Assembly: GCA_963716215.1 (NCBI GenBank)
Contig: OY970298.1
Span: 4,092,001 to 4,156,000 of the forward strand
Direction: 5' to 3'
Length of the DNA: 64,000 nt
Source: JACVRW01 sp963716215
Lineage (GTDB): Bacteria; Actinomycetota; Thermoleophilia; Solirubrobacterales; Thermoleophilaceae
Position numbers and translations under genes: made by a program. The notes beneath the pieces were generated by a model, which did not search any database, was not told where the DNA came from, and worked only from the letters and a program-made list of their open reading frames with translations. Positions 45,837 through 54,462 of this stretch are shown in pieces. Position 1 is the stretch's first letter, and every line of letters begins with the position of its first letter.

Positions 45837-46705
45837 AGCTCAGCTGCACCGACTTCACCTTCCACATCCTGCCTCATGAGCAGGCGCTCGAGCTGATCGC
45901 CGGGCTCGAGATCTCCCACTGCGACCTCCTGTTCTTCCCGGGCTGTCGGCACGTGCAGGCGGAGGAGGTGCTCGCGAACCCGGCCGCCACAGCCGCGAAG
46001 ATCCGCGGTCGGGTGGATGCCGCCGGCCTGGAGGTCGCCGACACGCTCGGTCTCTTCGGCGGCTACCGCGACCTGTCGCCGAACGACCCCGACGCGAACG
46101 TGCGCGCGCGCAGTCGCGAAGCCTTCGAGAACTTGCTCGAGTTCGCCGCCGGCGTCGCGGCGCACGGCGTGACGGTGGTACCGGGAATGACCTGGCCGGA
46201 CGAGACTCGGGAGAGCTCGCTCGCCCGGGCCGGCGACGAGATGGGTTGGCGCGCGGAGCGCGCCAGCGAGGCCGGGCTGCGGCTCTCCTTCGAGCCACAC
46301 GTCGAGTCGATCACCGAATCGGTTGCGGACACCCAGGAGCTCTGCCGTCTCGCCCCCGGCCTGACCGTCGCGCTCGACTACTCGCACCTGGTCTATCACG
46401 GCATCCCGCAAAGCGAGATCGAGCCGCTCCACGAAGTCGCCGGACACTTCCACGGGCGCCAAGGCGGCCCGGGAGTGCTCCAAGCCAACGCTCGCACCGG
46501 GTCGATCGACTTCGGGCGGGTCGTGAAGCTGATGGTGGATCAGGAGTTCGACGGGTTCTTCTGCCTGGAGTACTGCTGCGACGGCTACAACGAGATGGAC
46601 CGGGTCGACACGCTCACGGAGACGATCCGCCTACGCGACCTCTTCACCCGCGTCAGCCAGGGCCTGCCGGCCGAGACCGAGCAGGAGGTGTTCCCTTGGG
46701 ACTAG
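45833..46705 (+). CDS. Sugar phosphate isomerase/epimerase (xylose isomerase-like TIM barrel)
   Basis: 290 residues. Metal ligands of the AP endonuclease 2 fold are suggested by RLSFEPHVES (Glu), VALDYSHLVYHG (Asp, His) and GHFHGRQG (His), with FFCLEYC near the end. Substrate unknown; related proteins isomerise or dehydrate inositol and ketose derivatives. It ends 19 bases from the convergent lacI stop. Confidence 0.85.
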   Translation: MKLSCTDFTFHILPHEQALELIAGLEISHCDLLFFPGCRHVQAEEVLANPAATAAKIRGRVDAAGLEVADTLGLFGGYRDLSPNDPDANVRARSREAFENLLEFAAGVAAHGVTVVPGMTWPDETRESSLARAGDEMGWRAERASEAGLRLSFEPHVESITESVADTQELCRLAPGLTVALDYSHLVYHGIPQSEIEPLHEVAGHFHGRQGGPGVLQANARTGSIDFGRVVKLMVDQEFDGFFCLEYCCDGYNEMDRVDTLTETIRLRDLFTRVSQGLPAETEQEVFPWD

Positions 46706-46724
46706 TCGCGGGCCGGCGCCCGCG

Positions 46725-47729
46725 CTAGACCGGCCCGCAGCTCGGGCGCGCCACGAAGTCCGTCGGCAGCTCGATCTCGGCGTCCGGCACCTCCGGCCCG
46801 GCACCCAGTGCCGCGAGCAGGACGCGCGCCGCCGTGTCGCCGATCTTGCGCGTGTCGCGCCGCACCACCGCGATCGGCGGGTCGTGGAACTCGGCAACAG
46901 CGGCGTCGTCGCAGCCGATGAACGAGATGTCGCGTCCCAGCACCAGCCCGCGGTCCCGCAGCGCCCGCAGCGAGCCGTGCATGAAGAGGTTGGCCGCGGC
47001 GATGATCGCCGTCGGCGGGTTGGGGCTGGCGAGCGCCTCAGCGGTTGCCGCGAAGCCGTGCTCGATCGTGTAGGGCCCGGCGAAGATCGACAGCTCGCCC
47101 CGATCCGCGAACACCTCCTCGACCGCGGCTCGGCGCTCGTTGGCGGGCCGGCGCGGCCCCCCGACGATCATCGCCACCCGGCGGTGACCGAGCTCCCACA
47201 GGTGCCGGGCCGCCACCCGCATCCCGCGCCGGTGGTCGAAGCGAACCTCGAGCGCGTCGAGCCCCTCCGGCTTGTGCCGGTCCATCAGCACGAACGGCAC
47301 CTCTAGCGACGTCAGCGCCTTGACGACCTCTGGGTCCCTCTCGTCGCTCAGCGACAACAGCAGGCCATCGACGCGCCGCTGGACCAGCACGTCGATGTGG
47401 GCCACGTCGAGCGCAGGGTCGCCCTCGGCGTCGGTGACCAGCATCGAGTAGCCGGCGCGGCTGAAGGCGCGCTCGGCGCCGGTGACCGTCTCGGCGAGCA
47501 CCGGGTTGCTGATGTCCGACGTGGTGAACCCGACCGAGAGCGTCTTCTGCCGGCGCAGGCTCTGGGCGAGCATGTCGGGGCGGTAGTCGAGATCGCGCAC
47601 CGCCCCCATCACCTTCTCTCGCATCTCGTCGCTGACGTCGGGGTGGTCCGACAGGACGCGCGACACGGACGAGATCGCGACGCCTGCCTGGGCCGCAACC
47701 TCTCGGATGCCGGGTCGCCTCGCGCTCAC
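46725..47729 (-). CDS. LacI family transcriptional repressor
   Basis: 334 residues. The N-terminal HTH reads IREVAAQAGVAISSVSRVLS with the hinge LDYRPDMLAQSLRR; the rest is a sugar-binding periplasmic-like domain (SVGFTTSDISNPVLAETVTG). It lies 21 bases downstream of the enolase-superfamily gene on the same strand, so it is autoregulated through operator B. Six operator copies around the cluster are its likely targets. Confidence 0.93.
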   Translation of the reverse strand: MSARRPGIREVAAQAGVAISSVSRVLSDHPDVSDEMREKVMGAVRDLDYRPDMLAQSLRRQKTLSVGFTTSDISNPVLAETVTGAERAFSRAGYSMLVTDAEGDPALDVAHIDVLVQRRVDGLLLSLSDERDPEVVKALTSLEVPFVLMDRHKPEGLDALEVRFDHRRGMRVAARHLWELGHRRVAMIVGGPRRPANERRAAVEEVFADRGELSIFAGPYTIEHGFAATAEALASPNPPTAIIAAANLFMHGSLRALRDRGLVLGRDISFIGCDDAAVAEFHDPPIAVVRRDTRKIGDTAARVLLAALGAGPEVPDAEIELPTDFVARPSCGPV

Positions 47730-47750
47730 GATTCGATTATCTCTTTCCGG

Positions 47751-48875
47751 TCAGTCGAACGAATAGCGGCGGACGGTGTCCTCGTCGACCTCGACTCCGA
47801 GCCCGGGCCCCTCGGGCACGGCCATGCGGCCATCGTGCTGGTCCAAGGGCACGGCCACCAGCTCGTGCTGCATCGGCGACGGATTCGGCTTCAGCTCGAA
47901 CACGTGCGGGTTGGGGATGGTCGCCATCACGTGCAGCGCCGCGGCGGTGTTGAGCGCGCTCGACCACGAGTGCGGGATCACCGTTACGCCCCTGTCCGCG
48001 ACCGCCATCGCGGCCTTCCACATGCCCGTCAGTCCGTCGACCCGCCCCGGGTCCATCAGGACATGCGCCACGCCCGTCTCCGCCAGCGCCCGATAGTCCT
48101 GAACGTTCCAGCAGCGCTCGCCGGTCACGATCGCGGTTTCGGTCGACTCGATCAGGCGCCGGTAGCCCTCGTACTCCCAGTGCGGTAGCGGGTCCTCGAA
48201 CCAGTGGAGCCGGAAAGGCTCGAGCCGCCCCGCCATCTCGATGGCGTGGTCGACGGTCCAATTGCCGAAGGCGGACACGTCGAGCGCGAAGTCGAACTCG
48301 TCGCCGACCGCCTCGCGGATCGTTTGGGCGATTGCCAGGTCGCGCTCCGCGTCGAGCCCGAAACCTGCTTCCGGCACCACGCCCCAGCCGCCCTTCGCGC
48401 AGGTGTACCCGCGCGCGCGAAAGTCGGCGAACTGCTCCGCGGTGTGCTCCAGGTCGAGCGTGTCGAGGATGATCGACGCGCACGCGCGGAAGTCGCGGTT
48501 CTGCTGTCCCCCGAGCAGAGCGTGCACCGGCTTCCCGGCCAGCTTGCCCGCAACGTCCCAGACCGCCGTGTCGAGCGCACTGTTGGCGAACGAGACGACC
48601 CCGCCGCGCCCGTCCCAGAAGGCGTGACCCTGCAGCTTCTCCCAGAGGCGCATCGGATCGCTCGGGTCCTCGCCGATCAGAAGGTCCGCGAGCCCGCGGT
48701 CGATCAGCGTCTTGACGGCCAGCGCGGCCTCGGGCGGCTGCGAGATGCACTCGCCCCAGCCGACCGCGCCGTCGTCGGTCTCCACGCGCGCGAGCGTGAC
48801 GCAGCGCAGCTTCCCGCCGTCGTGCGGCTCGGGGTAGCGCAGCGGGAACGCCTCGACCCGCACGACCGTTGCCAT
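47751..48875 (-). CDS. Enolase-superfamily acid-sugar dehydratase (MR-MLE), copy 1
   Basis: 374 residues from the ATG at 48875, with GAGGAGGG upstream. Metal-binding acids are ALDVSAFG, WFEDPL and TGERCW; a catalytic Lys is in CAKGGWG near residue 163 and the His in VIPHSWSS near 310, as in mandelate racemase-type dehydratases. Substrate may be an aldonate, or a lactone-derived acid from the neighbouring amidohydrolase. Regulated from the divergent promoter at 48952-48981. Confidence 0.88.
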   Translation of the reverse strand: MATVVRVEAFPLRYPEPHDGGKLRCVTLARVETDDGAVGWGECISQPPEAALAVKTLIDRGLADLLIGEDPSDPMRLWEKLQGHAFWDGRGGVVSFANSALDTAVWDVAGKLAGKPVHALLGGQQNRDFRACASIILDTLDLEHTAEQFADFRARGYTCAKGGWGVVPEAGFGLDAERDLAIAQTIREAVGDEFDFALDVSAFGNWTVDHAIEMAGRLEPFRLHWFEDPLPHWEYEGYRRLIESTETAIVTGERCWNVQDYRALAETGVAHVLMDPGRVDGLTGMWKAAMAVADRGVTVIPHSWSSALNTAAALHVMATIPNPHVFELKPNPSPMQHELVAVPLDQHDGRMAVPEGPGLGVEVDEDTVRRYSFD

Positions 48876-48933
48876 CGTCAGCCCTCCTCGCGGCGCCAGC
48901 GCCGCACTCGTCCAGAACGCCTGGAACAGCTTC

Positions 48934-49037
48934 TGGAAACCTTTCCTGAGCACTCTACGCGGGGTTGCTCGCAGTTGTCAAGGAAACCCAGGCCTTGACG
49001 GGCATTCCCACGCGCGCATATCTTGGAAAGGATTCCA
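48934..49037. promoter_or_regulatory. Divergent promoters with LacI-type operators B and C
   Basis: Minus strand: TTGACA (plus 48976-48981), 18-base spacer, TAGAGT (48952-48957), then operator B TGGAA-ACCT-TTCCT at 48934-48947. Plus strand: TTGACG (48995-49000), 18-base spacer, TATCTT (49019-49024), then operator C TGGAA-AGGA-TTCCA at 49024-49037, 15 bases before the ATG at 49053. A weaker half site TGGAA-CAGC-TTCTG lies at 48922-48935. Confidence 0.87.
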
Positions 49038-49052
49038 GGCCCAGGCCGAGGT

Positions 49053-49931
49053 ATGACCCGCCCACCGTTCACCGAGACCCACGTCCACTTCCACGACCTG
49101 CGTCCGCAGCAGCTGCACTACTCGTGGCTGCTGCCAGGCGCGCCGGAGGACGAGGACCTCGGCGAGTACGGCGCGATCCGCTCCGAGCGCTACTGGGCCG
49201 ACGACTTCCTCGCCGAGGTGCGCTTCCAGAACGTCGAACGGGTGGTGCACGTGCAGAGCGCGATCGGGATCGAGGACCCGGTCGAGGAGACGCGCTGGCT
49301 CCAGGCCTTCGCGGACCGGCTCGGCGCACCGCACGGGGTGGTCGCCTCCGGGGATCTGGCCGCACCGGACGTGGGTGAGCAGCTCGAGCGGCACCTGGAG
49401 TTCCCGGTAATGCGCGGGATCCGCGACCTCCGCTACGACGACTACGCCACCCAGCCCGACTGGGAGCGGGGCTACGCGCTGCTCGGGAAGCTCGACCTCG
49501 TGTGCTGTGACGACCCGCTGCTCGAGCACGTGCCGGCGCTCGCCGCGGTTGCCGAGCGCAATCCCGAGGTGACGCTCTGCATCGACCACGCGCTGTTCCC
49601 GCGGCGGCGCGACGACGAGTACTTCGCCGAGTGGCTGGCGGCGTTGCGCGCACTCGCCGCCGTGCCCTCGACCGTCATCAAGATCTCCGGGCTTGGCATG
49701 TGCGACCACCGGTGGACCGTCGCCTCCCTGCGGCCCTGGGTGCGCGCGTGCATCGAGGAGTTCGGCGTCGAGCGCTCTTTCTTCGGCACCAACTGGCCGG
49801 TCGACCGCCTCTACAGCTCCTACGGCGACGTGCTCGACGCCTACGCGGAGATCATCGCCGACCTCTCCTCCGACGAGCAGCATGCGCTGTTCACAGGGAA
49901 CGCGAAGCGCATCTTCCGGCTCGATCCGTGA
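49053..49931 (+). CDS. Amidohydrolase family 2 protein (lactonase-like)
   Basis: 292 residues from the ATG at 49053; an upstream TTG overlaps the operator and is unlikely. Metal ligands are ETHVHFHD at the N-terminus, the His in CIDHAL, and the Asp in GTNWPVDRLY near the C-terminus. The group (COG3618) includes fuconolactone hydrolase and dicarbonyl-lactone hydrolases. It overlaps the next gene by GTGA. Confidence 0.88.
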   Translation: MTRPPFTETHVHFHDLRPQQLHYSWLLPGAPEDEDLGEYGAIRSERYWADDFLAEVRFQNVERVVHVQSAIGIEDPVEETRWLQAFADRLGAPHGVVASGDLAAPDVGEQLERHLEFPVMRGIRDLRYDDYATQPDWERGYALLGKLDLVCCDDPLLEHVPALAAVAERNPEVTLCIDHALFPRRRDDEYFAEWLAALRALAAVPSTVIKISGLGMCDHRWTVASLRPWVRACIEEFGVERSFFGTNWPVDRLYSSYGDVLDAYAEIIADLSSDEQHALFTGNAKRIFRLDP

Positions 49932-50986
49932 GCGCGCGGATCGCGGTCGTCGGCACCGGCTGGTGGGCCACCGAAGCGCACCTGCCGGCGCTCGCGGCCA
50001 ACCCCGACGCGGAGCTCGTGGCGGTCGTGGACCCAGACCCCGAGCGTCGTGCTCTGGCCGTCGAGCACTTCCAGGCAGCCGGCACCTACGCGAGCGTCGA
50101 GGAGATGCTTGCCGGCGCCGAGGCCGACGGCGCGATCGTCGCGGTGCCGCACCACCTCCACCACCCGCTGGCGGCCGAGCTGCTCGACGCGGGGCTGCAC
50201 GTGCTGGTGGAGAAGCCGCTCACGATCGACGCCGCCGACGCCCGCGACCTGGTTGCGCGGGCCAAGGCCCAGTCGGTCGAGCTGCTGGTGGGCTATCCCT
50301 GGCACTACAACGATCACACCACCACGGTCCGTGAGGCGATCGCGGGTGGGCGCATCGGCAAGGTCGAGTTCGCCACCTGCCTATTCGCCTCGGTGGCGCG
50401 CCAGCTCTATCACGGCAACCCGACCGCCTACGACGCGGCGCTCGGCTACACGCTGCTGCGGCCCAAGCCGTCGACCTACTCCGACCCGTCCTCGTCCGGC
50501 GGCGGCCAGGGCCAGACCCAGCTCACGCACTCCGCTGCGCTGCTGCTCTGGATGACGGACCTGGACCCGGTCGCCGTCGGTGCGTTCACCGAGGGCTTCG
50601 AGCTCCGGATCGACCTGGCCGATGCGCTCAGCGTCCGCTTCGCCTCCGGCGCGATCGGCACGCTCGCGTCAGTCGGCAGCGTGAAGGAGAACCAGGAGGA
50701 GATGCTCGAGTACCGCATCTACGGCGCGGACGGGCACATCGTGCTGGACGTCCAGCAGGGCGAGCTCTCGATCCACGACGCCACCGGCGTGGAGCGCCTC
50801 CCGCGGCTGGAGCTGGAGCGCCGCTATCCCCAGGACGCACCCTCGGCCAACCTGGTGGAGGTCGTCCTCGGGCGCGCACCGAACGCGTCCGACGGCGCGC
50901 TCGGGGCGCGTGTGGTGGAGCTGATCGACGCGATGTACGAGGCGCAGGCGACCGAGACGATCGTCCGGCTGCCGGAGCGCGGCTGA
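49928..50986 (+). CDS. Gfo/Idh/MocA family NAD(P)-dependent oxidoreductase
   Basis: 352 residues from a GTG. The NAD-binding motif is VVGTGWWATEAHLPALA; the active-site region is VLVEKPLTIDAADARDLV with Lys in EKP, and GYPWHYNDHT later. Such enzymes oxidise sugars, inositols or lactone precursors. Operon with the amidohydrolase under operator C. Confidence 0.9.
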   Translation: MSARIAVVGTGWWATEAHLPALAANPDAELVAVVDPDPERRALAVEHFQAAGTYASVEEMLAGAEADGAIVAVPHHLHHPLAAELLDAGLHVLVEKPLTIDAADARDLVARAKAQSVELLVGYPWHYNDHTTTVREAIAGGRIGKVEFATCLFASVARQLYHGNPTAYDAALGYTLLRPKPSTYSDPSSSGGGQGQTQLTHSAALLLWMTDLDPVAVGAFTEGFELRIDLADALSVRFASGAIGTLASVGSVKENQEEMLEYRIYGADGHIVLDVQQGELSIHDATGVERLPRLELERRYPQDAPSANLVEVVLGRAPNASDGALGARVVELIDAMYEAQATETIVRLPERG

Positions 50987-50995
50987 CGCGCTCGC

Positions 50996-52159
50996 CTAGT
51001 CCAGCTCGACCCGGTGCGCGGCGATGACGTCCTCGTCGAGGACCCAGCCGAAGCCGGGCTCGCGCGGCAGCACCAGCTCACCATCGACCAGCTCGCCGCG
51101 GTTGGCGATCAGCCGCCACCAGATCGGGTCGCGGTCGGGGTGGAAGACCTCGCCGTAGGTGCCGTTGGGCTGGCTGGCGAGGAGGTGAGTCGCAACCTGC
51201 GGCTCCTCGTGGTGGGCCAGCTCGACGCTGTAGAGCTGGGACAGCGCCGCCATCCGCTTCCAGTTGGTGTAGCCGCCCGACCACGACGCGTCGAAGTTGC
51301 AGACGTCGATCGCGCCGGTCTCCATCAGGTCGCGGCAGGCGCCAGGCGAATACTCGCTCTGGCCGGCGCAGACCGGAATGCCGCCACGCGCGCGCACGTC
51401 GCGCATGTCGCGCCGGTCGTTGCTCCACACGCACGGCTCTTCGAACCAGCGGATGTCCAGCTCGCGCACCCGGTCGCAGAGCTCGAGCGCCTGCACCAGC
51501 GTGTAGCCCTGGTTCGCGTCGATCGTGATGACGAAGTCGTCGCCCGCCACCTCGCGGACCGCGCGGACACGGTCGGCGTCCTCGGCTGGCGAACGCCCGC
51601 CGACCTTGAACTTGCATCCCCGAAAGCCCATATCGAGCCACTCAGCGACCTCGTCGCGGATGCCCGCGAGGTCACGGCCGTAGTAGCCCCCGATGATGTT
51701 GAGCGGGATGCGGTCGCGGTAGCCGCCCCACAACTGCCACAGCGGCCGGCCCGCCGCCTTCGCCACGGCGTCCCAGATCGCGAGGTCCACGCCGGCGAGT
51801 GCGACCAGGCCGATGCGGCGATCGCGCAGCTGGTCGAACGTAGCCGGATACCCGAGCTCCCAGCAGCGCTCGTAGCCGAACGCGTCCATGCCGATCAGCC
51901 GCGGCGCGATCTCGCTCTCGACGACCCCGACGATCTCCCCCAGCGTGCTGTCCTCGTCGCCCGCGTACGCCACCCCGACCACACCCTCGACGGTGTGGAC
52001 GCGGGTGATGATGGTCGCGCGGTTGCGCATCGCGTAGAAGCTCCCGCGGTACTCGCGGTCGAGCGGGATCACAACCGGGATCAACTCGATGCGCTCGATG
52101 GTGAGCTGGTCCAACGAGTCGGGTGCCGCGGGCTCGCGCGCGGTGGTGGTTGCGTCCAA
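50996..52159 (-). CDS. Enolase-superfamily dehydratase/racemase (MR-MLE), copy 2
   Basis: 387 residues. The N-terminal capping domain is followed by the K-x-K motif in CKFKVGG near residue 190; metal acids are TIDANQGY, WFEEPC and CAGQSEYS, and the His is in ELAHHEEPQ. It differs from copy 1 in having the canonical K-x-K base pair, so the two probably act on different stereocentres or substrates. Its promoter carries operator D. Confidence 0.88.
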   Translation of the reverse strand: MDATTTAREPAAPDSLDQLTIERIELIPVVIPLDREYRGSFYAMRNRATIITRVHTVEGVVGVAYAGDEDSTLGEIVGVVESEIAPRLIGMDAFGYERCWELGYPATFDQLRDRRIGLVALAGVDLAIWDAVAKAAGRPLWQLWGGYRDRIPLNIIGGYYGRDLAGIRDEVAEWLDMGFRGCKFKVGGRSPAEDADRVRAVREVAGDDFVITIDANQGYTLVQALELCDRVRELDIRWFEEPCVWSNDRRDMRDVRARGGIPVCAGQSEYSPGACRDLMETGAIDVCNFDASWSGGYTNWKRMAALSQLYSVELAHHEEPQVATHLLASQPNGTYGEVFHPDRDPIWWRLIANRGELVDGELVLPREPGFGWVLDEDVIAAHRVELD

Positions 52160-52190
52160 AGGGAGTTCCTCTCCGTCCTTATTCGCGCGT

Positions 52191-52236
52191 TAGAAAGGTT
52201 TCCAGAAACGGTACCTGAACCGGCTTTGCCGGTCAA
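52191..52236 (-). promoter_or_regulatory. Promoter and LacI-type operator (site D) of dehydratase copy 2
   Basis: Minus strand: TTGACC (plus 52231-52236), 17-base spacer, TACCGT (52208-52213), then TGGAA-ACCT-TTCTA at plus 52204-52191, one mismatch from the palindrome. Confidence 0.75.
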
Positions 52237-52245
52237 CACGCGCCC

Positions 52246-53262
52246 TCACGCGGGCCGCGCCGGCGGCAGGTCCGCGACGGTGACCCAGCCCGGCCTCGCC
52301 GCGACCAACCGGGTGAGCGAGTTGGCGAGGACGGAGGCGCTCGTGACCTGCGGATCGAGCCCGGGGTCGAGCTCGAGGTGGACCCGGGCGCTGCCCAAGA
52401 TCTCGATCGTGTCGCGCAGCTCGAGGCCGACTGCACTCGGGTCCACGTGCCCGGTCAGTCGGGCGCGGTACCACGGCCGACCGTCCACCAGCGCGACGTA
52501 GTCCTGACGCACACCGGCGGTCCGCCCGGCGGGCACCGCCAGGTGCTCGGCCGCCAGGTCGCGTTCGGCGAAGACCGGCGTCATCTCGCGCTCGATGCGG
52601 TCGATGCGGCGCCCGAGCGCGCCCGCCACCACATGCATCGACTGCGGGAAGCCAATATGCCCGAAGATCGCCCCGTCCTCGACCCCGCTCGCGAACCCGG
52701 CGGCGTCGTACCCCACGCCGAGCCGACCGAGCACGGTCGCGCTGAAGCGGCTGAAGTTGACCCGCCGTTCGACGCTGATCGACTCGACGTCCGGGCACGC
52801 GCCGGACGCGGTCAGCACCAGCGCGTCGAACACGAAGCCAGGGTTGGCTCCCGCCCCGAGGATCGACACACCCCGCTCGCGGGCCAGCTGGTCGAGGCGG
52901 CCGGCGATCTCCTCGTCGACAGCCCAGGGATAGGCCGCCTCCTCGGCGGTCACGAGGACGTTGGAGCCCGACCCGGCCGCCAGCGCGATCGGGTCGGCGA
53001 CCTGATCGAGGAAGGAGGTGGTCGCGATCAGCGTCACGTCGGGTTGCGCAGCGAGAGCCTGCTCGAGCGTGTCGCCGATCGACACGCCGAGCGGGGCGAC
53101 GCCGGCGAGCGTCCCTACGTCGCTACCACGATGATCGGGGTTGCGAGAGCAGGCAGCCACGATCTGCACGTCCGCTCGGTCGCTGAGGAGGCGAGCCACG
53201 TCGCGCCCGACCCTGCCGATGCCGACTAGGGCGACACGAGTGGTGCCGGCGGTCTCGGTCAC
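52246..53262 (-). CDS. 2,4-diaminopentanoate dehydrogenase-family NAD(P)-binding protein
   Basis: 338 residues from a GTG at 53262. The Rossmann motif is VALVGIGRVGRDVARLLS. Family-specific segments are VLVTAEEAAYPWAVDEEI, ILGAGANPGFVFDALVLTA and AIFGHIGFPQSMH. The family contains clostridial OrtC, which interconverts 2,4-diaminopentanoate and 2-amino-4-oxopentanoate, but many actinobacterial members have no tested function. Under operator E. Possible links to OrtAB in the island are discussed in the findings. Confidence 0.8.
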   Translation of the reverse strand: MTETAGTTRVALVGIGRVGRDVARLLSDRADVQIVAACSRNPDHRGSDVGTLAGVAPLGVSIGDTLEQALAAQPDVTLIATTSFLDQVADPIALAAGSGSNVLVTAEEAAYPWAVDEEIAGRLDQLARERGVSILGAGANPGFVFDALVLTASGACPDVESISVERRVNFSRFSATVLGRLGVGYDAAGFASGVEDGAIFGHIGFPQSMHVVAGALGRRIDRIEREMTPVFAERDLAAEHLAVPAGRTAGVRQDYVALVDGRPWYRARLTGHVDPSAVGLELRDTIEILGSARVHLELDPGLDPQVTSASVLANSLTRLVAARPGWVTVADLPPARPA

Positions 53263-53339
53263 CGCTCGCTCCCAGGCTTCTGTTGTCTGGCTCGTGCCAC
53301 TCGATCGCTCTCCCGCTCGCACCGCTACTTGACCAACGC

Positions 53340-53390
53340 TGGAACTGTTTCCAGCATCGGACAGTATTGGGGCGCTCGCACGCGTGTCAA
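53340..53390 (-). promoter_or_regulatory. Promoter and LacI-type operator (site E)
   Basis: Minus strand: TTGACA (plus 53385-53390), 18-base spacer, TACTGT (53361-53366), then TGGAA-ACAG-TTCCA at 53353-53340, 78 bases before the GTG of the dehydrogenase-family gene. Confidence 0.85.
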
Positions 53391-53435
53391 ACGGCGCGCG
53401 GACCCCGTCGATCCCGCTTGGCAACTGCATTGGCC

Positions 53436-53479
53436 TTGACAGCTCCCGATCGCGAGGACTAGCGTTGGAAACCATTCCA
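53436..53479 (+). promoter_or_regulatory. Promoter and LacI-type operator (site F), no intact gene downstream
   Basis: TTGACA (53436-53441), 18-base spacer, TAGCGT (53460-53465), then directly TGGAA-ACCA-TTCCA at 53466-53479. The architecture equals the other sites, but only a short unrecognised frame follows. Confidence 0.75.
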
Positions 53480-53499
53480 GCCGATCCAACACCGAGCCC

Positions 53500-53664
53500 C
53501 TGACCGCGGCCGCTCTCAGCGCCGGTGCGGCCAGCGTGGGCATCCTTCCCACGGACGAGCTGCCCATGCTGGGCTTCGTGCGGCGCCAGTCGATGGCTGC
53601 CGGTGAGGGACTCCCCCTCGAGGCGTCTGCACTGGTCGTGCAGAGCGGCGCCAACGGTCCATGA
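53500..53664 (+). pseudogene. Short unrecognised open frame behind site F, possible gene remnant
   Basis: A 54-codon frame containing AALSAGAASVGILPTDELPM and GFVRRQSMAAGEGLPL ends in TGA at 53664. It has no convincing start codon; a CTG at 53500 is the only upstream choice. It may be the tail of a deleted LacI-controlled gene. No family is recognised. Confidence 0.25.
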
Positions 53665-53756
53665 CGCGCGCAAGAAGCTCCGCGCTCACTTGGCCGGCCA
53701 GGGCCTGAGATTTACAGAGCCAGCCGAAACGACCGAGGGGAGATGACGATGGGCCC

Positions 53757-54044
53757 ATGAAGAATCCAACCGACCGCAGCCCCCTCGGGGGCCTGCTTGG
53801 ACCAGAGGGGCCTGAACTGAGCTGCGAGGAGTGCTTCGCAGAGCTCGATCGCTATGTCGAGCTCGAGCTGAGTGAAGCCGATGCCGACGCGTCCGTGCCC
53901 GGAATGCAGGCCCACCTGGAAGGGTGCGGTGCCTGCAATGAGGATCACGAGAGCCTTCGAGCGCTGGTCGAGCGGGAGACCACCTCCCCGCGACCTCGCG
54001 TCGACGCGCTGACGGCGTCAGCCCGGAAAGGACACGATGAGTGA
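53757..54044 (+). CDS. Zinc-finger anti-sigma-like protein (zf-HC2)
   Basis: 95 residues. CEECFAELDRYVELEL and MQAHLEGCGACNEDHESLRA give the H-x3-C-x2-C zinc-binding pattern of anti-sigma factors. No membrane segment and no adjacent sigma factor are seen. It overlaps the next gene by eight bases. Confidence 0.72.
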   Translation: MKNPTDRSPLGGLLGPEGPELSCEECFAELDRYVELELSEADADASVPGMQAHLEGCGACNEDHESLRALVERETTSPRPRVDALTASARKGHDE

Positions 54045-54462
54045 GTTGATCGGTCTGGGTGGAGCATCGCTGGCGGGGTACGCCTACCTGCCACAGATTC
54101 GCCACCTGATTCACGAACGATGCTCGGCCGGAATCAGCCGCAACGCATTCTCGCTCTGGCTTCTCGCCTCGGTTCTGATGACCATTCACGCGGTCCTGCT
54201 TCCCGCCCTCGTGTTCATCGTGCTCGGAGCGATCCAGATCGGCGCAATCACCATCATCCTCGATCTACAGCGCCAGGTATCGGGGCCTCGTCTGCCCCAT
54301 TCACGCGCTGAGCCCCGCCCGCGATTCGCTCTAGGCGACGGCGCTATCGCGGACTGCGCCGGCTGCCTCGGACATCCGAGGCGCAAAGCACTCGCGGGTA
54401 AGACCCGGGCCCGGTCGGTCGCTAAGCAAGCGACCACTCCCGAAAGGAGACGCATTAGATGA
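54037..54462 (+). CDS. PQ-loop/SemiSWEET-like small membrane protein
   Basis: 141 residues. A PQ-loop motif is in AGYAYLPQIRHLIHERCSAG, followed by hydrophobic segments LWLLASVLMTIHAVLLPAL and FIVLGAIQIGAITIILDL. The last ~60 residues are Arg-rich and not conserved-looking; an indel may have altered this tail. Function unknown; relatives move sugars or amino acids. Confidence 0.65.
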   Translation: MSELIGLGGASLAGYAYLPQIRHLIHERCSAGISRNAFSLWLLASVLMTIHAVLLPALVFIVLGAIQIGAITIILDLQRQVSGPRLPHSRAEPRPRFALGDGAIADCAGCLGHPRRKALAGKTRARSVAKQATTPERRRIR

